Positions 35,153-42,989 of a stretch of DNA of 43,225 nucleotides are shown here, one piece after another; position 1 is the stretch's first letter, and each line of letters opens with the position of its first letter. Below the pieces are notes generated by a model. That model saw nothing but the letters and a program-made list of their open reading frames with translations. It did no database searches and had not been told where the DNA came from. Origin of the DNA: Treponema sp. (GTDB lineage: Bacteria > Spirochaetota > Spirochaetia > Treponematales > Breznakiellaceae); assembly GCA_031265845.1 (NCBI GenBank), contig JAISCC010000009.1, positions 1 through 43,225 on the forward strand, in the 5' to 3' direction. The position numbers and the translations under genes are program-made.

Positions 35153-36016
35153 TTAGGCGCCGTCAGACAGGACGCTTTCTTTTTCCCACTCATGCAGGAA
35201 TTGAAGCGCGTACTGTTGAATTCCATTGAAATACACGTCGATAAAACGCGCCAGGGGGACGCCTACGTACCGGTAATGCCAGCTTTCCCACCGGTAGCCC
35301 GTAACGGACTCGTATCCGTCAGGAAAAGACAATGACCAGCCAAACTCGCTTGCGCGCGCGAGCAGCCATTTGCCGGCTTTGGTTTCCGCAAACGCGTCGT
35401 CTATGGACCCGAAATCCACTACCAGACCGGTTTGGTGCTGGCTGCATCCCGGAGGCGCGGATTCCCTGTCTGCGGCTTCTTTTCCCATCTCTCGTACGTT
35501 CCGGTTGTACACCGTTGTCTGATAGTCGTATGAGCGGTAGCTTGACGAGGCGAGGAGGGTAACGTCGTCTGCTTTTGCGGCTTGCGCCATTTTTTCAAGG
35601 CTTGTCTCGACAAAACCCCGAAGGCGAAGGTCATATCTTCCGATGCGGTAGGTCTTCCCCTGGACAAGCGGAACAAGATCGTCCGGCTCGTAGCTGTGGG
35701 GAAGCGGATGCTGTTTATCCACCAGAAAATGAAGATACGGATCGCCTTCCAGCGCCGCACTGAGATCGTCAGTAAATGTATCCCCGGTATGCGCCTTCTC
35801 TACAATAGTTCCGGCAATATCAGATGGAATCCCCGCCTTTTGCGCTATCCGCTCTACTTTTAACAGCATCTTGTCCGTCTCTCTCGTCGGCGCTTCCCGC
35901 GTTTCCAGGACGGTCTTTTGCCGTCCGTCCTCGGAGTCTGTCTTATGCGAAGAATTCGCTTTTATACATGAAAACAACGATAAAAGGCAAAACAGCGACG
36001 CCATCTTTTTCAGCAT
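35153..36016 (-). CDS. D-alanyl-D-alanine carboxypeptidase, VanY/M15B type, lipoprotein
   Basis: Zinc peptidase that trims the terminal D-Ala of peptidoglycan stem peptides. 287 aa with a lipoprotein signal ending LFSC. The zinc-binding motif SxHxxGxxxD is seen in CSQHQTGLVVDFG, and the second His in ESWHYRYVG; the preceding SSYRSYDYQ helix is typical. ATG 36016 has GGAG 6 bases upstream and lies 17 bases after the rnc stop. It is the last gene of the rpmF-acpP-rnc run. Ordinary wall remodelling is more likely than glycopeptide resistance, as no van regulators or ligase are near. Confidence 0.9.
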   Translation of the reverse strand: MLKKMASLFCLLSLFSCIKANSSHKTDSEDGRQKTVLETREAPTRETDKMLLKVERIAQKAGIPSDIAGTIVEKAHTGDTFTDDLSAALEGDPYLHFLVDKQHPLPHSYEPDDLVPLVQGKTYRIGRYDLRLRGFVETSLEKMAQAAKADDVTLLASSSYRSYDYQTTVYNRNVREMGKEAADRESAPPGCSQHQTGLVVDFGSIDDAFAETKAGKWLLARASEFGWSLSFPDGYESVTGYRWESWHYRYVGVPLARFIDVYFNGIQQYALQFLHEWEKESVLSDGA

Positions 36017-36032
36017 TTTTTCTCCAGTTTTC

Positions 36033-36890
36033 TTATACGCTTTCACCGCGTTCTTTTATGAGCGCCTCGCACGCTATTTTAGCCGCTTCCTGCTCCGCCG
36101 CTTTCTTATTCTTACCCATACACGGTCCGAAAGCCGTTGCGCCGATAACGGCTTCCACCCAAAATGACCGGTCGTGATCCGGTCCCGAATATTTCACCAC
36201 CTTGTAAACCGGACACGATTTGAATTCGCGTTGGCAGAATTCCTGCAAAAGGCTCTTGTAGTTTTGATAGCGCCGCTTGTCGACTACGTTGGTGATCTCC
36301 TTGTCGACGTACCGGCTCACAAAGGCGAAGGCTTGAGTGTATCCGCAGTCGAGATAGACCGCGCCGATAAGAGCTTCAAAGGCGTCGGCTAGAATGGCGT
36401 TTTTGTTTCTGCCGCCGGTGCTTTCTTCGCCCCGCCCCAAAAGGAGCATGGCGTCAAGCTGCAGTTCACGCGCTATGCCGGACAGAATCGCCTCAGACAC
36501 TACGACGGACTTTATTTTAGCAAGTTCTCCCTCAGGCTTTTCCGCAAAACGCTCATATAAAATATCCGCAGTGACAAGCCCCAGAATGCTGTCTCCCAAA
36601 AATTCCAACCGCTCGTTGTTATGACGATTCTGCGCTTCATTGGAAACAGAACAATGCGTCAACGCCAAGTTGAGTAATGTGATATTCTTGAATTTTATAG
36701 AAATGCTTTTCTGAAAAGAGAGCAGTCTTTTTTTTCTTTCTATACCGACCGCCGGAAGTCCAGCGGGAACATCTATACCATGCCCACCTGCAACGGATAC
36801 GCCCGCGTCTGCCTTTGACGCAACCACAGACGCATCCTCGCCTTTTTTTGATGACAGATTGGCAAATTTTGCGATTTCAAACAAACGCAC
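36033..36890 (-). CDS. rnc: Ribonuclease III
   Basis: Endonuclease for double-stranded RNA in rRNA and mRNA processing. Catalytic domain signature NERLEFLGDSILG with Glu and Asp, plus DAFEALIGAVYLD; a double-stranded RNA-binding domain follows from about residue 205 (NYKSLLQEFCQ, KNKKAAEQEAAKIA). At 285 aa it has an N-terminal extension of about 55 low-conservation residues before the nuclease. GTG 36890 begins 3 bases after the acpP stop with no ribosome site. A GTG at 36827 with GAGG 8 bases upstream would give 264 aa and is a strong alternative. Confidence 0.93.
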   Translation of the reverse strand: MRLFEIAKFANLSSKKGEDASVVASKADAGVSVAGGHGIDVPAGLPAVGIERKKRLLSFQKSISIKFKNITLLNLALTHCSVSNEAQNRHNNERLEFLGDSILGLVTADILYERFAEKPEGELAKIKSVVVSEAILSGIARELQLDAMLLLGRGEESTGGRNKNAILADAFEALIGAVYLDCGYTQAFAFVSRYVDKEITNVVDKRRYQNYKSLLQEFCQREFKSCPVYKVVKYSGPDHDRSFWVEAVIGATAFGPCMGKNKKAAEQEAAKIACEALIKERGESV

Positions 36891-36892
36891 GC

Positions 36893-37129
36893 TTATTGTT
36901 GCTGGGATTTTATGTAATTGTACGCGTCGCTGACCGTTTCAAACTCATTCGCTTTTTCATCGGGTATCTCAACGCCCATTGTTTCCTCAATGGCGTATAC
37001 CAATTCATACGTATCAAGGCTGTCCGCGCCGAGATCCTGCCGAAAAGAAGCCTCCATAGTGATCTTCTCTTCATCAATCTCCAGTTTTTCAGCGATAAGT
37101 TTCTTCATTTTCTCAAATAAATCATCCAT
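36893..37129 (-). CDS. acpP: Acyl carrier protein
   Basis: Fatty-acid-synthesis carrier of 78 aa. The phosphopantetheine Ser is in LGADSLDTYELV, followed by the acidic helix II and EIPDEKANEFETVSDAYNYI. AAGGAGG precedes the ATG by 5 bases and overlaps the rpmF stop. Gene order rpmF-acpP-rnc links ribosome, lipid and RNA functions. Confidence 0.97.
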   Translation of the reverse strand: MDDLFEKMKKLIAEKLEIDEEKITMEASFRQDLGADSLDTYELVYAIEETMGVEIPDEKANEFETVSDAYNYIKSQQQ

Positions 37130-37139
37130 AATTTCCTCC

Positions 37140-37328
37140 TTACACCTTTGAATTCGGTATGATTACCTGTTTTCCACGATAAAAACCACATTTTGGACAG
37201 ACACGGTGTAATTTAATTAAATTTCCACACGTTCCGCATTCAACCAAATTTGGGGCGTCCAGCCTCATGTTAAGCGACTGCCGCCGTCTTGTTCTCGCTT
37301 TCGATGTCTTAAATCTGGGTACCGCCAT
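37140..37328 (-). CDS. rpmF: 50S ribosomal protein L32
   Basis: Small basic ribosomal protein of 62 aa. MAVPRFKTSKARTRRR is the conserved N-terminus, and the zinc ribbon CGTC...CPKC is complete (CxxC-x11-CxxC), so this is the zinc-binding form. It is the first gene of the run that includes acpP, rnc and vanY. The ATG has AGAGAGG 5 bases upstream. Confidence 0.97.
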   Translation of the reverse strand: MAVPRFKTSKARTRRRQSLNMRLDAPNLVECGTCGNLIKLHRVCPKCGFYRGKQVIIPNSKV

Positions 37329-37356
37329 GTAAACCTCTCTTATATGTGATAAAACC

Positions 37357-37396
37357 TATGATTTTTTATCATAACACAACATGCGGTTTGTGTCAA
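37357..37396 (-). promoter_or_regulatory. Promoter of rpmF-acpP-rnc operon with palindrome at the -10
   Basis: Leftward TTGACA (37391-37396), exactly 17-base spacer, TATGAT (37368-37373): nearly consensus. The -10 forms half of a perfect inverted repeat TATGAT-N5-ATCATA (37357-37373), a possible operator over the transcription start; no regulator is identified. Confidence 0.8.
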
Positions 37397-37514
37397 GCGA
37401 ACATCTGAAGGTTTTTCAAAATCATCCGCTTCGCTTGATTTCAGGCTTTCGATTCCGCGCGAAATCGCCACGAAAGCGCCGCGTTCACGGGCGTTGACGC
37501 CTTGTACGGGCGGC

Positions 37515-37543
37515 TTGCAAGAAATGTACGTCCCATGTATACT
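37515..37543 (+). promoter_or_regulatory. Promoter giving a leaderless moxR transcript
   Basis: TTGCAA (37515-37520), 17-base spacer, TATACT (37538-37543), then six bases to the ATG at 37550. Initiation at the usual distance would fall at or next to the A of the start codon. There is no Shine-Dalgarno. The same boxes and distances occur before the gene at 39839. Confidence 0.6.
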
Positions 37544-37549
37544 ACCGGT

Positions 37550-38536
37550 ATGGAAGTTCAACCGATACTTGATTCGTGCAGAAAAACTCTTGCAAACCGT
37601 GTCATTGGGCAGGAGGAAATGATTGACGGTCTCCTTATGGCGTTGATTGCTGGAGGACATATTCTCCTTGAGGGGGTGCCGGGTCTTGCGAAGACGTTGG
37701 CGGTGAAAAGCCTCGCTGACATTACGGGGCTTGCGTTCAAGCGGATTCAGTTTACGCCGGATCTGCTCCCCGCTGATTTGACCGGGACCATGGTGTGGGA
37801 GCAGTCCACCGGCACGTTTTCCGTGCGGCGGGGCCCTCTTTTCGCCAATGTGATCCTTGCCGATGAGATCAACCGCGCTCCGGCCAAAGTGCAGTCCGCC
37901 TTGCTTGAGTCCATGGAAGAATCTCAGGTTACCATCGGCGAGACGACCTATTCCCTGCCGCATCCGTTTTTCGTGCTTGCAACCCAGAACCCTATTGAAC
38001 ACGAAGGCACCTACACCCTGCCCGAAGCCGAATTGGATCGCTTCCTGCTTAAATTGCTTGTAAAATATCCCCGTTCCGAACAGGAAGTTGCGATGCTCTC
38101 TTTTGTCGCGGGGAAAAAGACCACATCCCCTCTTCCGCAGGTGTTGAATATCAGCATGTTAAAATATCTTCAGGCGGCCGCAGACGCCGTTCATGTTGAT
38201 GAGCGGCTTGCCGCATATATCGTTTCCATTGTCGGCGCGACACGACCCGCGCTGGCAATAGGCGGCCAGCGGGAAAAAAGTGAAAGAAACGAAAAGGAAG
38301 GCATATACCGATACATCAATTTCGGCGCGTCTCCCCGCGCCTCCATCGCTCTGTACCGATGCGCCAGAATACACGCGCTTTTTGAGAGGCGCTCATTTGT
38401 CACTCCTGATGACGTTAAAGCCGTCGCGCTGCCGACGCTCCGGCACCGCATCGTGTTGTCGTATGAAGCCGAAGCTGACGGGCTTGATCCGGACGCGATC
38501 ATTTCCCGCATCCTGAGTTTGGCGCCGGTGCCATGA
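37550..38536 (+). CDS. MoxR-family AAA+ ATPase
   Basis: Hexameric chaperone-type ATPase of 328 aa. Walker [11 protein letters not shown], the MoxR motif [18 protein letters not shown], Walker [12 protein letters not shown], sensor 1 [16 protein letters not shown] and the C-terminal lid ([18 protein letters not shown]) are all present. The usual neighbours (DUF58 and VWA-domain proteins) do not follow; the next gene is convergent, so this is a solitary MoxR. I use ATG 37550 because the ATG at 37535 lies in the promoter spacer, directly before its -10 box. Confidence 0.93.
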   Translation: MEVQPILDSCRKTLANRVIGQEEMIDGLLMALIAGGHILLEGVPGLAKTLAVKSLADITGLAFKRIQFTPDLLPADLTGTMVWEQSTGTFSVRRGPLFANVILADEINRAPAKVQSALLESMEESQVTIGETTYSLPHPFFVLATQNPIEHEGTYTLPEAELDRFLLKLLVKYPRSEQEVAMLSFVAGKKTTSPLPQVLNISMLKYLQAAADAVHVDERLAAYIVSIVGATRPALAIGGQREKSERNEKEGIYRYINFGASPRASIALYRCARIHALFERRSFVTPDDVKAVALPTLRHRIVLSYEAEADGLDPDAIISRILSLAPVP

Positions 38537-38600
38537 ATCGGGTCCATCCGCGCTTCGGCGCCTCTGTCACGGGCGGCGCCGGTTAATTCTGAATTTTTAA

Positions 38601-38663
38601 AGCCTTTCTCAAACCAACGCGAACTATGGCCGCCGAAGTATAGTTCGCGTTTTGAGAAAGGCT
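38601..38663. repeat. Long inverted repeat, dispersed palindrome copy 2
   Basis: Left arm AGCCTTTCTCAAA, three extra bases CCA, ACGCGAACTAT; right arm ATAGTTCGCGT then TTTGAGAAAGGCT (38640-38663), so 24 pairs with a 3-base bulge and a 12-base loop. It fills the junction between the convergent moxR and HEAT-like genes and may terminate both, although no T-run follows. Related shorter palindromes occur at 26862-26905, 41131-41150 and 41211-41255. Confidence 0.85.
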
Positions 38664-38669
38664 CGAACG

Positions 38670-39839
38670 TTACAGGTTGTCCACAGCTTCTTGCGTGATT
38701 TTATGTATTTGGTTAGTCCAATTTATAGAAAGGACCATTTGCAAATAGCCTTTTGCCTTCTGGTTGTGGGTGTTGCCGAGACCCGCAATCAGAGCGCGGA
38801 TGCGGCGTTCGTCCTGTACGGCAAGCGAGCCGCGAGCTTTCTTATCGTTAATCTCGGTGGTATAGGCGCCTAGATACTGAACCGCTTCGTCGCTCGCCAA
38901 TTTTGAAAAGGCGCTGACAGCGGTAAGTTGCTCTTCATCATCAAACGCATGCCGGTATGACCAGTTCAGATAGTTGAGGATGGACGCCTCATCCTCGCCC
39001 GCGCCATAGGCGCTTATCATGTGAAGAGCCGTTTTCCGTATCTGCGCCTGTTTGTACCGCACATCAGGAGACGCGGACGATCCGGCCCAGCCGATGATAA
39101 GACCGGTTGTCGCCGCTTTAATTTTATTTTCATCGGATGTGTCAGACTGATTAATGGTTCTCAGCGCAAGCGACTTCTGATCGTAGGTGTACGCGGCGTC
39201 TTGAATGACCGCTGTCAACTGCTCCGCAGGATCCTCCGCGAGAAGGGGGAGCGTCTCGTTCGCGGCTTTTTTAACCCAGCTCTGGTACCAGCCATTTGCC
39301 GCAAAGAAGACCGGTATATAGCCCGATGGATCCTTGTAGTTTGCAAGAGCCGTTATGGCGCCATAGGCGATGCGCTCTCCGGACGTGCGGTTTGCCGGTC
39401 CCCGTGTGGTGGCGTCGACCAATGCCTGCGACACATGAGGGAGGAAGTCGGTGGCGTTCATTCGCCCCAAGGCAATGAGCGCCTCGGATTTTACCAGCGC
39501 GTTGGAAAATGTTTTGATCACTCTCCACACGTTCTGCCCGGCTTCGACGTACCCGTCTTTTCCGAGTTCCTGAACAAGAAGGATCGCCATATCATCGGCG
39601 GCTTGCCTTTCCTGCGCCGATTTTACGTTGGGATATCTGGCAAGCAGCCTGCTCAACGCCGTTGCGTAAAAGCTGTCCGCCTCGGCGATATCCTGATTAA
39701 CTACGGTTTTCACAACGCCAAGTTGTCCAAGAACCGTACCCGCATTGTTGAACTGTTCCGTGTAGAAGTCCGCCTCTTCATCGGCAAAAAGCGCCGGAAC
39801 GCTAAAACTCAAAAGAGCAATTATTACTAAACGTTTCAT
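38670..39839 (-). CDS. Secreted alpha-helical HEAT-like repeat protein
   Basis: Exported protein of 389 aa with a clear signal peptide (MKRLVIIALLSFSVPALFA before DEE). The mature part is entirely helical and shows recurring HEAT-like units such as LVKSEALIALGRMNATDFLPHVSQAL and AYGAITALANYKDPSGYIPVFF. No catalytic motif is visible. Such proteins usually serve as scaffolds in the periplasm; I do not recognise a specific family. Start ATG 39839 has no ribosome site and lies 6 bases from a -10 box. Confidence 0.7.
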   Translation of the reverse strand: MKRLVIIALLSFSVPALFADEEADFYTEQFNNAGTVLGQLGVVKTVVNQDIAEADSFYATALSRLLARYPNVKSAQERQAADDMAILLVQELGKDGYVEAGQNVWRVIKTFSNALVKSEALIALGRMNATDFLPHVSQALVDATTRGPANRTSGERIAYGAITALANYKDPSGYIPVFFAANGWYQSWVKKAANETLPLLAEDPAEQLTAVIQDAAYTYDQKSLALRTINQSDTSDENKIKAATTGLIIGWAGSSASPDVRYKQAQIRKTALHMISAYGAGEDEASILNYLNWSYRHAFDDEEQLTAVSAFSKLASDEAVQYLGAYTTEINDKKARGSLAVQDERRIRALIAGLGNTHNQKAKGYLQMVLSINWTNQIHKITQEAVDNL

Positions 39840-39845
39840 AGGGAA

Positions 39846-39874
39846 AGTATATAATGTACGGAAATAAATTGCAA
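39846..39874 (-). promoter_or_regulatory. Promoter giving a leaderless HEAT-like transcript
   Basis: Leftward TTGCAA (39869-39874), 17-base spacer, TATACT (39846-39851), six bases, ATG at 39839. Same boxes and distances as the moxR promoter. Confidence 0.6.
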
Positions 39875-39944
39875 CTATAGAATGAAACAAATTTGACGAC
39901 TCCCCACGTCCAATCTGGCAGATATGGCAAAGCTGGCGAAGCCT

Positions 39945-41012
39945 TTAACTACGCTTTTCCCGCTTTCCCAGCAATTCCACTTTTGCGTTTACATAATCAA
40001 GCCGGTCGCTGTTCAATACGGAACGCCGGTACTGCGTATCGTTAAACGCCTCAACTTTATACCAGCCGCGGTTTATAAATTTCATCTGTTTTCCTTCAAT
40101 AAACCAATACACCAGCGTGATATTTTCGCTATCCAGCTCTATGGCGTAAATTCCATGCTTCCCTATCGCGCAGCCTGAATTAAACACGCAGGGTACCGGC
40201 GCTTCATCGCCATAGAGACTGTCCCTCAGGATGTGGCGTTTTTCCGCCCGCTTCAGCTTGCCCAACTCAACCCGCAGATGTGCGATTTCAGACGCGATGC
40301 GTTCCCGCTCTGGTCCGGTTGCCGAGGGGTAATCCCTGCACAGCCTTTCAATCTCGTACTTGATGTACTCAAACCTGCCCAGCGATTCAAAAAGCACGCG
40401 GTGCGTATGTCCTATAATTGAAATGCAGTTGCTCTTCAGAGAAAAATTGTACGCCTCTCGTTCCACATAAAACCTCCGGCGCGGGCTTCGTCCGGATACG
40501 TTGCGGATGCCCAGCGGCTTGAGCAGGTAACGTATGCTCAACTCAAGAAGATTGTTGTAATTGGCGTACATTCTTGAGGACTGATGTCCATGAAATATAT
40601 ATATAGGTATGAAACCCGTATTGACTTTTATCGCGTTGTAAAGGGGGTAGGGATAATCTTTTTCAAAGAGGAGGCTTTCGTCATGGTTTCCAAGTGTTTT
40701 GTAAAGACGGTTCTCGTCATGAAAAAGGTTGAACACATGATACAGATTTGGCCATTGCTCGCGGATGTCCGCGAGAGAATACCGTTGCAATTCTTCAATG
40801 TCTCCGTTCAGCGCCAGCGTCCAGCCTTTTTTGAAATAGTACTCCTCAAGGATATCCGCGAGGAATGTTCCATTGTAAACGAGATCGTCCCGCGCTCCCG
40901 CGCCCATGTGAAAATCGCTTATGATGAGTATGTTCCCGTTTTGCCGTATGTCCAGGTTGGCGGTAAGATCGTAATGAGGGTTAAGCATGTCCGTAAAAAA
41001 AGATGAAGTCAT
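39945..41012 (-). CDS. Calcineurin-like metallophosphoesterase
   Basis: Cytoplasmic dimetal phosphoesterase of 355 aa. All five motifs are present: SDFHMG, NGDIEE (GD), GNHDES, FHGH and GHTH. A helical insertion (residues about 225-270, ERERIASEIAHLRVELGKLKR) precedes the last part. Substrate unknown; such proteins cleave phosphodiesters or phosphomonoesters. A -10-like TATACT lies 10 bases before the start and no ribosome site is visible, so its message may have a very short leader. Confidence 0.9.
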   Translation of the reverse strand: MTSSFFTDMLNPHYDLTANLDIRQNGNILIISDFHMGAGARDDLVYNGTFLADILEEYYFKKGWTLALNGDIEELQRYSLADIREQWPNLYHVFNLFHDENRLYKTLGNHDESLLFEKDYPYPLYNAIKVNTGFIPIYIFHGHQSSRMYANYNNLLELSIRYLLKPLGIRNVSGRSPRRRFYVEREAYNFSLKSNCISIIGHTHRVLFESLGRFEYIKYEIERLCRDYPSATGPERERIASEIAHLRVELGKLKRAEKRHILRDSLYGDEAPVPCVFNSGCAIGKHGIYAIELDSENITLVYWFIEGKQMKFINRGWYKVEAFNDTQYRRSVLNSDRLDYVNAKVELLGKREKRS

Positions 41013-41130
41013 AATCAGAGAAAGTATACCATAAATATAAAATAAAAGCCAGCGTCCGCGACGCCGCAGATGCCGTTGTCCGTCAAAAGAAAGCTGGAGG
41101 AAGTCCGCGTTTCATAAATTCAGAGGGGTT

Positions 41131-41255
41131 TTCAAAACAAGGGTTTTGAAAAAAGTCCATTCCTGTTATTTTTCAAGTCCATAAACGCCGCCATCTGCCG
41201 ATTATATAATGAGGCTTTTTCAAACCTAACCCGGGCTTTGAAAAAAAACGCTCAT
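41131..41255. repeat. Two further palindromes of the dispersed family
   Basis: TTCAAAAC (41131-41138)/GTTTTGAA (41143-41150), and near 41211-41255 GGCTTTTTCAAACC.../...GGGCTTTGAAAAA. Both share the CTTTTTCAAA/TTTGAAAAAG theme with the repeats at 26862 and 38601. They occupy the space upstream of the DksA-like gene. Confidence 0.5.
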
Positions 41256-41298
41256 GTGAACATCTGCATAGAATTCTATATGTTTAACGGAGGTTCTT

Positions 41299-41655
41299 AT
41301 GGATCAAGAATTTATTGAACGAATGCGGGAAAAACTGCTGGATATTAAAAAGGAACTTGTATCGAATCTTGCCGCCGGCAACGCTGATTTTAAACAAATT
41401 ATGGAAGGACTTGACCCAAAAGACCTTGTAGACAGCGCGTCCGATGATATTGATCGCAAGATGCTTGAAGCGCTTGGCGCTCAGGACATGAAGCGGCTTA
41501 AACTGATCGATTCGGCTTTGACCCGCATCCAGCAGGGCAAATACGGGTTGTGCATGCGGTGCGGCAAACGCATCCCGCAGGACAGGCTTGAAGCGATTCC
41601 CTACGCGCTGATGTGCATTGACTGCAAGTCGCTGGAAGAAAGAAGAACCCGATAA
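41299..41655 (+). CDS. DksA/TraR-type C4 zinc-finger protein
   Basis: Regulator of 118 aa that probably binds RNA polymerase through its secondary channel. The N-terminal coiled-coil is residues about 1-80; the zinc finger CMRCG...CIDCKSLEER lies at the C-terminus with four cysteines. The tip has acidic residues (SASDDIDRKM), near the DxxDxA position of DksA, which is not strictly kept. GGAGG lies 7 bases before the ATG. alr begins 9 bases downstream, so the two are co-transcribed. Confidence 0.9.
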   Translation: MDQEFIERMREKLLDIKKELVSNLAAGNADFKQIMEGLDPKDLVDSASDDIDRKMLEALGAQDMKRLKLIDSALTRIQQGKYGLCMRCGKRIPQDRLEAIPYALMCIDCKSLEERRTR

Positions 41656-41664
41656 ATAGCGGAC

Positions 41665-42795
41665 ATGAGAGCGACGCAAGCCATCATCCGCATAGACAAT
41701 CTCAAGCGAAACATACGGGTGATACGGGAGAGGGTAGGGAAGGGGCGGCTTATCTGTGCGCCGGTAAAGGCGGACGCCTACGGACATGGCGCGGCGCCGG
41801 TCGCAAAGGCGTGCCTTGAGGCGGGCGTACAGCGTCTTGCCGTGGCGACTGTAGACGAAGGCGCGGAATTGCGCGCCGCTGGCATTGACGCGCCCATTCT
41901 CCTCTTGTCGTTTCCCATGCCCGATGAATATGAGGCGGTGGTCTCGTATGAGCTTGCGCCGCTTGTTGGAGATAGAGAATTAGCCGCCGGTCTGGAGCGG
42001 GTGGCGGCGGCGCTGAACGCCGCTGGCGGCATCGCCGTTCACCTCAAGGTGGACACGGGCATGGGGCGAATCGGTTGCCCGCCGGAAGAAGCGGCGAAAC
42101 TCGCCCGTTTTATCGCGTCGCTTCCCCATGTGCGGCTTGAGGGCGTCGCAACGCATTTAGCCGTCTCGGATTCGCTAAAGCCCGAAAACATACAGTACAC
42201 CCATGAACAAATCCGCAGGTTTGTCTGTGCCGTTGACGCCATAAAAAAGGCTGGCGTTGATCCCGGCGTCGTACATGCCGCCGCTTCGGGCGGCGTTCTG
42301 CTTCACGAGCGGGCGTGGTTCGACATGGCGCGTCCCGGCGTCATGCTGTACGGCTATGCGCCGGATCCCGCGCTTGCGGGGCTGTTGCCGCTTGAGCCTG
42401 TCATGGAACTGGTTTCCCACATCGTGTACATCAAACAGGTGAGGAAGGGGGAGAGCGTTTCTTACGGCAGGACATGGACAGCCCCATGCGACACAACCAT
42501 AGCCACCATCCCAATCGGATATGGAGACGGCTTGAACCGCCTCCTTTCAAATAATTACTCCGTACTTGTCAAAGGCAAACAGCGTCCGGTTGTCGGAAGA
42601 ATATGTATGGATCAATGTTTGGTTGATCTGGGAAAAGACGGCGCGGCGTGTGAAAAATTTGAAAAAGTCACCATTTTCGGAGCGAAACCCGCATTCACCG
42701 CCGCAGACATGGCGGAAATCCTGCACACCATCCCCTATGAAATCACCTGCAACATCAACAAGCGGGTTCCGAGGGTCTTTGAAGAAGCTATGTAA
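41665..42795 (+). CDS. alr: Alanine racemase
   Basis: PLP enzyme of 376 aa that makes D-alanine for peptidoglycan. The PLP lysine is Lys35 in PVKADAYGHGA. The catalytic Tyr lies in VSYGRTW, with GYGDGLNRLLSN and GRICMDQCLVDLG in the C-terminal beta domain; the full family length is present. Together with the vanY-type carboxypeptidase elsewhere in the window it points to ordinary cell-wall metabolism. The start ATG has no strong ribosome site, suggesting coupling to the dksA-like gene. Confidence 0.96.
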   Translation: MRATQAIIRIDNLKRNIRVIRERVGKGRLICAPVKADAYGHGAAPVAKACLEAGVQRLAVATVDEGAELRAAGIDAPILLLSFPMPDEYEAVVSYELAPLVGDRELAAGLERVAAALNAAGGIAVHLKVDTGMGRIGCPPEEAAKLARFIASLPHVRLEGVATHLAVSDSLKPENIQYTHEQIRRFVCAVDAIKKAGVDPGVVHAAASGGVLLHERAWFDMARPGVMLYGYAPDPALAGLLPLEPVMELVSHIVYIKQVRKGESVSYGRTWTAPCDTTIATIPIGYGDGLNRLLSNNYSVLVKGKQRPVVGRICMDQCLVDLGKDGAACEKFEKVTIFGAKPAFTAADMAEILHTIPYEITCNINKRVPRVFEEAM

Positions 42796-42917
42796 AAAAG
42801 CGGCGATGTACGGCAATAATCCAAAATAATCCAATTCCGCCCAAGTCCGGCGCTTCGTCCTTTTTGCGCCGAATCTTGCGTTGCATTAAAATTTCTTGTC
42901 AAAGAATCGGAAGCCTC

Positions 42918-42945
42918 TTGTTATTTTTAAAATATGCGCTATAAT
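42918..42945 (+). promoter_or_regulatory. Candidate promoter for the last reading frame
   Basis: TTGTTA (42918-42923), 16-base spacer, TATAAT (42940-42945). AAAGGAG (42973-42979) and an ATG at 42990 follow. Confidence 0.55.
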
Positions 42946-42989
42946 AAAGAGTAATACTTGTGAATACAGCGCAAAGGAGATTTTTCGAC

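Noticed and set aside
35153-36016. Glycopeptide-resistance vanY
   Set aside because: No VanR/S, VanH, VanA or VanX companions; the gene ends a housekeeping operon.
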